DNA from: Planctomyces sp. SH-PL62
GTDB lineage: Bacteria > Planctomycetota > Planctomycetia > Planctomycetales > Planctomycetaceae
Assembly: GCA_945905295.1 (NCBI GenBank)
Contig: CAMDPX010000056.1
Coordinates: forward strand, 1-34,683
DNA length: 34,683 bases
Direction of reading: 5' to 3'
Positions within the stretch are counted from its first letter, which is position 1. Each line of letters begins with the position of its first letter. The translations under genes and the position numbers were made by a program. The notes under the pieces were generated by a model. That model had not been told where the DNA came from, ran no database searches, and was given only the letters and a program-made list of their open reading frames with translations. This document shows, one piece after another, positions 30,901 through 31,762 of this stretch.

Positions 30901-31531
30901 TCAGATCGTGGCTGTGCATGATGCGAACATGACGCTCACGAACACTTCGCTGGCTGCCGCGGGGTTCGGGACGCTGACACTGGCCGGCATCGAAACCGCG
31001 AATCTCAGCGGCGGAGAGGCCGACAATCAGTTGATCGCGAACCAATTCACGCTCGGTTCAGTGACCCTGCAAGGGAACGGCGGCAACGACATCTTAGTCG
31101 GTGGCTCGCAGAGAGATTCGCTGGATGGCGGAGCGGGGCGAGATTTGCTGATCGGTGGTGCCGGTGCCGACGCCATCAATGGCGGAACCGATGAGGACAT
31201 CCTCGTCGGGGGCACAACGACCGCCAGCGGTGGAGTTGGACCCGCTCCCGGTGTTGCTGATGTCGCCGCCATGAACGCAATCATGGCCGAATGGACCAGG
31301 ACCGATGCCAACTCTTCTCAAGAGGCTCGAATCGCCAATCTCATGGCGGGCGTCGGTCCGAATGGGACGAGGCTTGGCGAACGGACGGTCCAAAACGACG
31401 CCAACGCCGTTGACAACATCAAGGGAGGCCTGCCGGCTCCAAACAATACGGACCTCGATTGGTTCTTCCGATCCCCTGGCGATGTTCTGGACGCCATCAA
31501 CGGTGAAACCACGACGGTGCCGATCCCATGA
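9833..31531 (+). CDS. Giant mosaic extracellular protein, main part (VCBS/FG-GAP, propeller, RTX, cyclophilin, Calx-beta, higher-order repeat)
   Basis: The open frame is 7,232 codons, but its first ~39 codons are the out-of-frame shadow of the GEVED domain. Real sequence starts near 9950 (FFSIDLDRDGDTDVIV), and no start codon with a ribosome binding site lies there. Joined to 8548-9959 by removing one T, the product is about 7,660 residues. Order by base: VCBS repeats 9959-10930; GEVED 10940-11500; six FG-GAP units 11515-12770; Ig-like 12779-13085; propeller 13100-15700; Ig-like 15715-16000; duplicated unknown domain 16010-16740; RTX 17460-19550; SdrD-B-like 20170-20770; propeller 20820-21620; cyclophilin 22100-22570; SdrD-B-like 22990-23620; propeller 23640-24590; Calx-beta 24600-26370; 22-unit array 26700-31020; RTX and a conserved tail to the stop. 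The composition is Asp/Gly/Thr-rich and nearly Cys-free. It is most likely a calcium-dependent surface or secreted adhesin; a catalytic role is possible only through the cyclophilin. Confidence 0.85.
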   Translation: MSRTMEKSRTIKSSSARPCQAVASSRQPKQLRRLWNNRNYFFSIDLDRDGDTDVIVPSAVNGEVAWYENNGNEVFTKHLLQTDVVGATKVFAEDIDGDGDLDVIATLFHNGVVWYENDGSQGFTTRTVSTNGNENPRGLFVADIEGDGDRDIFSATRSSSHVNWHENDGAESFTTRAITNQAQRSYGVIAADVDGDGFMDLASASVDDNKFAWYKNDGTQGFTQRVIDADAAGALFLAASDIDLDGDLDFAGAAVFGDVLAWYENDGTGTFSKHILSATATRANSVFPADIDGDGDVDIAATFQDTVVWFQNDGAQSFTQRTVSSTEAGATSVFVSDVDGDGVLDLVASASTGNKVVWYRQQAATGVSDALDFGDAPDTSADTGTGNYQTLLSNGGPSHNIATTRTTLFLGTGVDSEADAIPNNNANGDDSTTSPDDENGLIEPAQDLVLTVGTEPVVRVRATNTTGAEATLYGWIDFNRDGVLDNATERTSVAVPDSITNATFVLTFPTIPIDTTAGVTYARFRLSTDAAAANSTGAASDGEVEDYAATITRRSEGTVDNAKSVKIAGELNGGPLLVNGDKFGFSVAALGDLDGDGVTDLAVGAYGDNTGGSARGAVYVQFMNSNGTVKNLVKIASGTNGGPILENSYFFGSSLAALGDLDGDGVTDLAVGALGDNTGGVVRGAIYVLMLNSNGTVKNSVKIADSTNGGPSLSDGDLFGSSVTSLGDLDGDGVTDLAVGAQDDDTGGTYSNRGAVYVFFLNNNGTAKSSVKIASDTTGGPTLADEDRFGISVTTLGDLDGDGVTDLAVGARGDDTNGRERGAVHVLFLNSDGTVKSSVKIASDTNGGPTLANRDLFGWSVASLGDLDGDGVVDLAVGAQADDTGEDRAGQSGEVEESANRGSVHLVLLNSDGTAKNSIKIADEMNGGPQLENEDRFGSSVTSLGDLDGDGVIDLAIGAFADGGDDADSFGAVHVLFLNPSVTNHAPTVANDIADQNATKDVAFTFAFAANTFADVDVEDSLTFSATQSDGSALPSWLTFTAATRMFSGTPRNADLGTLSIAVTATDEGNASISDTFDIVVPFVEAISVADPSLPSVTATATSESDQFAISSDGRYVAFHSFASNLVLGDTNDAPDVFVKDLTTGIITLVSTNSDGVQGNNASLFPSIAADSSGHVFVTFGSFASNLVAADTHGELNLYVKDLSTGTTTLVNTDINRAPARISSFESAVAVDDNGHAYVAYSSNANNLVSEDTNENFDVFLKDLSTGITTLVSTDSFGVQGNSSSSTAALAVDSSGHVYVLFGSAASNLVPDDTNNTIDVFVKDVDSGVTTLVSTDTNGTQGNNESLLSSIAVDGSDHVYAAFYSFANNLVFGDTNDRSDVFVKDLTTGILTRVSTDSDGLQGNSASLFASIAADNNGRVSVAFTSTANNLVPGDTNERSDVFVKDLTTGTTTLASSNSVGIPGNNDSPSGGIRPSLAIDASGQILVAFASAASTLVANDFNLGSDVFVKNLTSGTTTVVSTGVPGLQSRTAASSSSGAAVSRDGRYVAFTSFDSNLVAGDTNNATDVFVRDRVTGTTTLVSTTTDGSMSAGTFDFAPPSLAVDVQGHVYVAFSSLATNLVDGDTNEAIDVFVKDLTTGITSRVSTDSEGQQGNDSSGDFISRPSIAIDIDGHVYVAFSSRASNLVADDTNDSTDVFVKNLTAGITTRVSTGSDGTQGDFESGQGSSPSLAVDEHGHVYVAFVSGATNLVPGDTNNHSDVFVKDLATGQTVRVNTSSNGEQANNSIAFGTSPSLAVDHNGRVYVAFSTDASNLVAGDTGNYTDVFVKDLATGITTRVSTDRQGNAGNFFSSAFSSPSLAIDGNGHVYVAFASDASNLVAGDTNGTTDVFVKDLTGPTTLVSTDSRGQPGNFPSSAMGQSPSLAVDDSGHFYVAFSSFATNLVAGDFNQQTDVFLFTGVIDNAPSISSIADQSLPPGQSTGAIPFTVSDSETAAADLIVTVTSSNPNAVPLDNIVLEGDGTERTITVTSNNTFGFSRITVSVSDGVNSRSTQFTVNQPSPFDAAYTGTYAGEILFDPEHDGTFESFDFSFLDQSLLVSVFDGVVSAYVPGIFGVGSSTLDSNGGFSVTIHGSIVPGADLTYSGSLVDNDGELSGSGVWTVTSNGDSQDIDYRGGGTWSLSHVAHVNTTFDGTFTMPFSSSFQGFILADGQAIFPQDHSLQVTIHQGIVTFDVPGLNASGIGHLFSDGRLTVTTSGILEGTEFTEQFAGQVSSFPGNNLATGFGFWRVISTPDLFDGGQWSIFRDDPTDQQLRLSDAGGVYEVVADGGDVVIRAQDGTELFRNFRTSIRTLSIIGGDGDDTVILHADDALNLIGQGFSVSGGGQGAGGDAVQIVGNLPWSFDSYAASGSDESFINASDIRFDPMTGIGVFRNFTARLSGVEQVRDELVVSQRVVSLSSAADQNIEFSDVGDANDGFMRLASEATHTSLTFRLPSIAAALDPNFQTATLSVSLGGGADRFETTSTDNALESVLFSVSGNAGDDQILNSGLSHDMLFGGEGNDTLVGGAGNSVLDGEDGNNSLVGGAGNDRLNGGNSDTHTNTLEGGEGIDEVFVVGGDNTAFTMTLSNTQLLFDQAEFATLNSIETAHLTLDCGEHFVVDASAFSGSSHIEVSSFEGATVTGGVGNDILSVNSGSAVFFGGAGDDTLTGGFGDDVLDGGDGSDVVTATGDVDFELRDDQLTGLGIDSLISIEHARLTGGFGGNFINAIHFTLGGVTLDGADGDDRIFGGNSDDELIGGFGNDILGGWFGNDLMSGGEGDDSLTGFDGNDTVLGGAGNDELTGGTSRFNGDEGHDPQNATDGADLLDGGDGIDTLFAAGDFDLVLTDTLLVGPRYGEDSLTSIENANLSGANLSDGISGNNVLDASAFTLGAVTMGGGAGNDTVIGGSGNDEIFGDTGSDVLIGGDGNDFIFDDIDPDGDDLIDGGNGDDALSGGIGNDTVRGGAGNDSLQNLDGDEDQLDRSGGDILDGGDGMDTLRVAAHFSAQFVVLTDLEVETRDANGGVVEHAALASIEFANIDSTHETPDIDASGFSGNTQIFAVNAIASTILGGSGSDVIFTADGDDFISGGNGSDSIFSGGGNDAVLGGAGNDVLEAGDGNDNMDGGAGNDLVVGGNGDDILTGGDGSDLINGDTGNDVIDGGADNDVLQGEAGDDQVLGGLGDDTLGGGLGNNALDGGDGFDLVLEFFNAVSTLTLTDTTLIGIDLDDFEFVNDSLLSIDAANLQVPSVGPLVDAGSFHGRLTAFVNGNGDQVATLIGGFGDDQLSSDGPVFGGDGNDLISTQVGYRVDGGAGYDRLQLFGPSEIDLTLVPAGQVTSIEELEPLTSQLILNQETVLNFSGPENLLTVTRDFNSFVVVTLADLDDWTQGAFERTNGRTLAVFTQGDATLKVHVSTQIQGQVWNDLNGDGILNRDPETNQPLEPGLEGRTVFVDLNHNSLFDSGEPVAVSLSDGSYLIPDTPIGEQAIRQVLPPGLRETHGTQTVVIPPGGLIGPAVLNADFGSQVIPPAELRGVAWDDRNANGLRESDEPGLAGVTVFLDANHNGALDAGEVSRLTSADDPETTDVDEGGVYRFENVDPGTYVVREQTPAGAILTFPEIRGLNDPPFDSSLFGSRTISADGRYEVFLSDESDLVAGDTNSISDIFRRDTWTGDVVRVNVTADGTESNGSGSDLAISADGRFVAFTSFANDLVPNTIVFGQRVFVKDLETGAIEHFGQLLIAEHSGPGQSHASLSADGRYVVFDSSDRSNLVAGDNNRRTDVFVADRETGVIERISGQASGLGSNFGGFDPAISDDGRYVVFVSASNNLVPVRPTFNVGLFITDRETGETKLLFEGRHGTPGGASLSQDGQFIRFGSDEGVSRVLANPFLTPGSDAPNFVVTVDVGQVVSDLDFGNFTEPFTSSIHGVVFNDLNGAGQQASFPAAHSFVLPRGTIDPLILDLSGNELVQSNGLWITKQEVLTVHGTARPGATIRLESGSDDDYDDGITVAGTDGVFEMQVTLTHDTQNLGVNTLRFSTSDAGMQASSETVVVHYAIGSVVRFVSNLGTFDVELLDSDAPNTVANFKSYLDDYTNSIVHRSISQFVIQGGGFTVDGANVSAIATTAPIDNEFNPANSNVAGTLAMAKLGGQPNSATSQWFINVENNSANLDSQNGGFTVFGRLIGEGLSVSQTINSLPTFDLRNTLGTAFTDVPIREQFDPGSGASPSGDDFVGFRGISEILVQGETTPNAFDTITLDAYEVALSPNDPVTVEVTVTTPMAGVPRDIALELDIGGVGIQAEVAPFQFENVQPGSSVTFSIRLTAESSFPNGRIALRSNSNGLAGPIAELLVTPSLDSEPGLSGRTVFLDQNNNGVLDAGEVSTHTAADDPGTPQNEAGTYSFTGLASGLQAVAEQLPIFRTRPNEFGLISATDGQFVFGPRYLRVGQGEALNGVDFGDLELRREIHGTQWLDDNANGIRDPDESGLAGITIYLDLNHNGSVDAGEPRTLTAEDDPATTGVDETGRYQFVGLLPGNYDVREVVPSGFRTTFAPTIQRVDVPEDETLPNGRTVQNSQAQISGDGRFVVFFSDATNFVPNDTNGASDVFVKDLQTGVVTRVSVASDGTQANSDSYFPAISANGRFVVFTSDASNLVSDDTNGFRIDTFVKDLLTGVVERIDNGPTTGNTGEDEYSPSISGDGRYVVFLGGDFDSPDVVLYDRQTGTSRILGAFVDFGGFGSGDPTISVSGEFVDFHNGLVLNLSTGEVDDSPVVGRFVANEVERGFMVTDLDTQISLRLDVPQFDQNAYGGFALFAFDTYSFNSFTENGDRLLLVRTPNAFYQTEVDFVRPRQVELYVVQNPFFALDALRVQTLVSISVGDVLTGVDFGSSRSTVTAVASIASAEATEGSGVVFTITLSNALDVESSVTFSTSNGTATTEDGDYSAISAQTVVFAAGTTSQTVTVHTIGDDKIEAHETFTASLSALSGGRITVSDTEGSATGTINNDDMQTLSISSPTVTEGTGGTKTLTFTVTSASAVQGGFTVAFSNATGTAGASDFSVTTASPLTFAGTANETQTISVDIATDSIIEANEQFTVTLGTVSAATATQSAAITTGAVGTGTVNNDDVETLTISSPTVTEGTGGTKTLTFTVTSASAVQGGFTVAFSNANGTAGDGDYSVTTSSPLSFTGAANETQTISVDIATDAIIEANEQFTITLGTVAGTTATQSAAITTGAVGTGTINNDDVETLTISSPTVTEGTGGTKTLTFTVTSASAVQGGFTVAFSNANGTAEDGDYSVTTSSPLSFTGAANETRTISVDIATDAIIEANEQFTVTLGTVAGATATQSAAITTGAVGTGTINNDDVETLTITSPTITEGTGGTSEMTFTVTSPNAVQGGFSVGFRLADVTTDGSDHGAFPTGSLAFSGAAGESHEITVTVNGDTLPERTETLTATLEAVSGTTATQIAAITTGAVGTGSIANDDLLDLVYADTNNVGLTASVVNGRVLVRLNGIAQPQFDPEVVRTITITGGTKDDTIDLTGLTTGPQGAYSHLTSIVLVGGAGIDRITGSDFDETITGGVGNDILDGKGGTNTLVETGNVDFTLTNTALTGVGTDTLARFQIANLTGGAGANTFTVSGWTGRGTIDGSTSPGNTVDRIVAVHDTDMTLTDTSLAATGFGTLTLVGIETANLTGGASANTFDVSGWTRAATLVGGGGADTIAATKDVNFTLTNTGLQTSDGMNVSLNTSFLTANLTGGDSANTFTVSGWTRAGSFAGGGGGDTIAATKNASFTLSDSGLQTGDGMNLSLDSEFTIANLTGGAAANTFNVGGWTHAGTLVGGGGPSDTIVATKDADFTLSNTGLQTSDGMSLAFNSNFTTANLTGGASANTFTVSEWTRGGALAGGGGDDTIEAVKNFNFTLSNSGLQTTDGMNLSLNGDFTTANLTGGASANIFTVSGWTHAGALAGGGGDDTIAATKNVDFTITNSGLQTTDGMNLSLSSDFRIANLTGGASANSFTVTDWTGSGTITGLASAAGTFDEIVAAHDTNMTLTNTSLAAAGFGTLTLAGIETATLTGGASANVFNVSGWTQAGTFAGGGGGDTIAATRNVGFTLSDSGLQASDGMNLSLDDEFTIANLTGGAGANTFNVGGWTHAGTLTGGGGADSIVATKDADFTLTNSGLHTSDGMSLALSGNFTTANLTGGVSENTFTVSDWTRGGALAGGGGDDTIVAVKNFNFTLTNTQLQTSDGMSLSLNNNFTTANLTGGASANTFTVSGWTHEGALFGGGGGDTIAATKNVDFTISNTALQTTDGMNLSLNSDFTIANLTGGAVANSFTVTGWTGTGTINGMTSAAGTVDQIIAVYDADMTLTNTSLAAAGFGTLTLAGLETASLTGGASANVFNVSGWTRAGSLAGGGGGDTIVATKNVNFTLADTGLQTSDGMNLSLDDEFAIANLTGGAGANIFTVGGWSHAGTLTGGGGADSIVATKDADFTLSNSGLHASDGLSLVLSGNFATAKLTGGASENTFTVSDWTRAATLTGGGGADTIAATKDVSFTLSNTKLQTTDGMVVTLNSDFTIANLTGGASANTFTVSGWTHEGALVGGGGGDTIAATKNANFTISNNRLQSSDGLDLSLNGDFTIANLTGGASANSFTVSGWTGSGAINGLASAAGTLDQIVAVHDADMTLTNTSLAAAGFGTLTLAGIETASLTGGASANVFNVSGWTRAGTLAGGGGGDTIAATKNSNVTLSNTGLQTSDGMNLSLDSEFTLANLTGGAGANTFTVSGWTRAGTLVGGGGADTLVAVKNFNFTLSNSGLQTTDGMNLSLLNGDFTTANLTGGASANTFTVGGWNRAGSFVGGGGGDTIAATKDVGFTLSNTKLQTTDGMNLTLNSDFTIANLTGGASANTFTVGGWTRTGALAGGGGGDTIAATKNTGFTISNSGLQTTDGMTLSLNSDFTIANLTGGASANTFIVSGWTGGGVLSGLTSAAGTFDQIVAVHDANMTLTNTSLAAAGFGTLTLAGIETANLSGGEADNQLIANQFTLGSVTLQGNGGNDILVGGSQRDSLDGGAGRDLLIGGAGADAINGGTDEDILVGGTTTASGGVGPAPGVADVAAMNAIMAEWTRTDANSSQEARIANLMAGVGPNGTRLGERTVQNDANAVDNIKGGLPAPNNTDLDWFFRSPGDVLDAINGETTTVPIP
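9952..9959 (+). other. T8 homopolymer at the frame switch of the giant gene
   Basis: Eight T residues precede the point where homology passes from frame 1 to frame 2. Seven T's would give one continuous frame. The 0-frame stop comes 22 nt after the run. The options are a sequencing or assembly error, a real inactivating mutation, or polymerase slippage on a T8 run producing both short (478 aa) and long (~7,660 aa) products. Confidence 0.75.
9959..10930 (+). repeat. Seven VCBS/FG-GAP-like repeats
   Basis: Seven units of about 45 residues with the pattern D(I/V)DGDGDxD(V/I)..A...., VVWYENDG..Q.FTxRxVS. The DxDxDGxxD loops are typical calcium-binding sites of this beta-propeller family, so the block probably forms one seven-bladed propeller. 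Glu-Asn-Asp-Gly turns recur in almost every unit. Confidence 0.8.
10940..11500 (+). other. Second GEVED domain of the giant protein
   Basis: DALDFGDAPDTS at the start, DDENGL, YGWIDFNRDGVLDN, YARFRLSTD and SDGEVEDYAATI at the end match the layout of the first GEVED domain (9391-9885). The two copies flank the VCBS propeller. GEVED is a common beta-sandwich module of unknown function in secreted bacterial proteins. Confidence 0.75.
11515..12770 (+). repeat. Six FG-GAP (integrin alpha-like) repeats
   Basis: Six units share NGGP.L...D.FGxSV..LGDLDGDGVxDLAVGA and then a short strand ending in NSDGTxK(S/N)SVKIA. The DLDGDGVTDL loop is a calcium-binding motif. Bases coding for LGDLDGDGVTDLAVGA are nearly identical in the first three units, showing recent duplication. 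Confidence 0.85.
13100..15700 (+). repeat. About 14 TolB/PD40-like propeller repeats
   Basis: Fourteen copies of a ~60-residue unit: SxSLAVDxxGHVYVAFSS, A(S/T)NLVAGDTN..TDVFVKDL and TTGITT(R/L)VSTDSxGxQGN. The pattern fits blades of TolB/PD40-type beta-propellers, enough for two seven-bladed propellers in a row. Further copies of the same unit occur at 20820-21620 and 23640-24590. Confidence 0.75.
16010..16740 (+). other. Tandem pair of an unrecognised ~120-residue beta-rich domain
   Basis: Two successive segments start with A-Y-T-G-T-Y-A-G-E-I and T-T-F-D-G-T-F-T-M-P. Both then have a D(Q/H)SL.V....G.V..(Y/D)VPG. stretch, a G.F/R.LTVT..G strand and a GG.WS ending. I do not recognise the family. 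They sit between an Ig-like domain and the segment leading into the RTX block. Confidence 0.5.
17460..19550 (+). repeat. RTX calcium-binding nonapeptide repeat blocks
   Basis: Several blocks of GGxGxDxLxGG, for example LFGGEGNDTLVGGAGNSVLD, GGNGSDSIFSGGGNDAVLGG and GDGNDNMDGGAGNDLVVGGN. They are separated by spacers of the type V.L.D..L.G...DSL.SIE.A.L. These parallel beta-roll repeats bind calcium and fold after secretion; they are frequent in type I-secreted proteins. Confidence 0.9.
20170..20770 (+). other. Two SdrD-B-like domains in the giant protein
   Basis: Two units: QIQGQVWNDLNGDGIL with EPGLEGRTVFVDLNHNS and SDGSYLIPDTPIGEQAI; then ELRGVAWDDRNANGL with EPGLAGVTVFLDANHNG and GGVYRFENVDPGTYVVRE. 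This is the pattern of SdrD B-like/prealbumin-like beta-sandwich domains in cell-surface proteins, with DxNxDGxxD calcium sites. Similar units recur at 22990-23620. Confidence 0.75.
22100..22570 (+). other. Cyclophilin-type peptidyl-prolyl isomerase domain inside the giant protein
   Basis: About 157 residues (about 4518-4674 of the joined protein) match a cyclophilin: VRFVSNLGTFDVELLDSDAP then NTVANF, the active-site strand VHRSISQFVIQGGGFT (Arg of HR at 22226-22228 and Gln of QGG kept), and GTLAMAKLGGQPNSATSQWF followed by INV and NGGFTVFGRLIGEG. These are the positions that form the proline-binding pocket in cyclophilins, so the domain may be active. It lies between an Ig-like segment and SdrD-B-like domains. 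Confidence 0.85.
24600..26370 (+). repeat. Five Calx-beta domains, four on an exact 357-bp period
   Basis: The first unit (24600-24943) is divergent: TEGSGVVFTITLSNALD with FSTSNGTA and INNDD. The next four start at 24944, 25301, 25658 and 26015, exactly 357 bp (119 residues) apart: TLTISSPTVTEGTGGTKTLT, FSNANGTA and GTINNDD. Calx-beta domains are calcium-binding Ig-like folds found in exchangers, integrin beta4 and bacterial surface proteins. Units 25301 and 25658 are almost identical in DNA, showing very recent duplication. Confidence 0.88.
26830..31020 (+). repeat. Higher-order tandem repeat: 22 units (5 B of 198 bp, 17 A of 189 bp)
   Basis: A-units (63 residues) read ..SGWTRAGTLAGGGGGDTI, AATKNVNFTLSNTGLQTSDG, MNLSLNSDFTIANLTGGASA, NTFTV. 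B-units (66 residues) carry GSGTI.GL.SAAGT.D.IVA and HD.NMTLTNTSLAAAGFGTL. Anchored on the GWT codons, B-units lie at 26833, 27979, 28933, 29887 and 30844. A-units lie at 27031, 27220, 27409, 27601, 27790; 28177, 28366, 28555, 28744; 29131, 29320, 29509, 29698; 30085, 30274, 30466, 30655. So B+4A forms a 954-bp supermodule (957 in the last, 1,146 in the first with an extra A). All lengths are multiples of three. The pattern resembles an RTX-derived beta-solenoid (GGGGxDTI) that has expanded. Confidence 0.9.
31020..31528 (+). other. C-terminal RTX block and conserved tail of the giant protein
   Basis: LQGNGGNDILVGGSQRDSLD, GGAGRDLLIGGAGADAINGG and DEDILVGGTT are RTX repeats. The last ~90 residues contain VAAMNAIMAEWTRTDANSSQ, VQNDANAVDNIKGG and LDWFFRSPGDVLDAI. 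As I recall, this tail recurs at the end of many large planctomycete RTX-type proteins, with L..I..EW, D...D.L.GG, and DWFF...DVL. It may serve secretion or anchoring (inference). Confidence 0.65.
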
Positions 31532-31762
31532 CGCTGGGCGTGATTGACCGCGGCACTCCTGCGGGGCGGACAACCTTGTCCGCCGCTCGGTTTTGACGGA
31601 CGGGATTGTCCGTCCGACGAAAGAAACGCTCTGGACCCTTTCCGGCGAGTGCTTCTATAAACCCGCCCCCTTCCGGCGGCAGACTTTGCCGCTGGGTTGC
31701 CTGTCTCGTTTCCACTCGTGGTTTTTTCCCACCGTTCCTGTCTTTGCCCATCGGGAGTCCCC
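31532..31762. other. Intergenic region with hairpins, no gene
   Basis: About 230 bases between the giant gene and the LptD-like gene. They hold two adjacent hairpins (31565-31616), a third small hairpin GCGGCA-GACTT-TGCCGC (31677-31693), a TATAAA at 31657-31662 without a convincing -35 box, and the GGGAG ribosome binding site (31753-31757) of the next gene. Confidence 0.5.
31565..31616. terminator. Two adjacent hairpins after the giant gene
   Basis: Hairpin 1 is GGCGGACAA / TTGTCCGCC (31565-31573 / 31576-31584) with a 2-nt loop, followed by a TTTT at 31591-31594. Hairpin 2 is CGGACGG / CCGTCCG (31597-31603 / 31610-31616). They begin 34 nt after the stop at 31531 and are the likely terminator; the loop of hairpin 1 is short, so the closing pairs may open. 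Confidence 0.5.

Noticed and set aside
26830-31020. CRISPR-like regular repetition
   Set aside because: Repeat lengths (189 and 198 bp) are multiples of three, the sequence between repeats is itself repeated, and the frame is open throughout. It is a protein repeat.
31657-31662. TATAAA as promoter of the LptD-like gene
   Set aside because: The only -35-like sequence (CTGGAC at 31632-31637) is a poor match and 19 nt away, so there is not enough to call a promoter.
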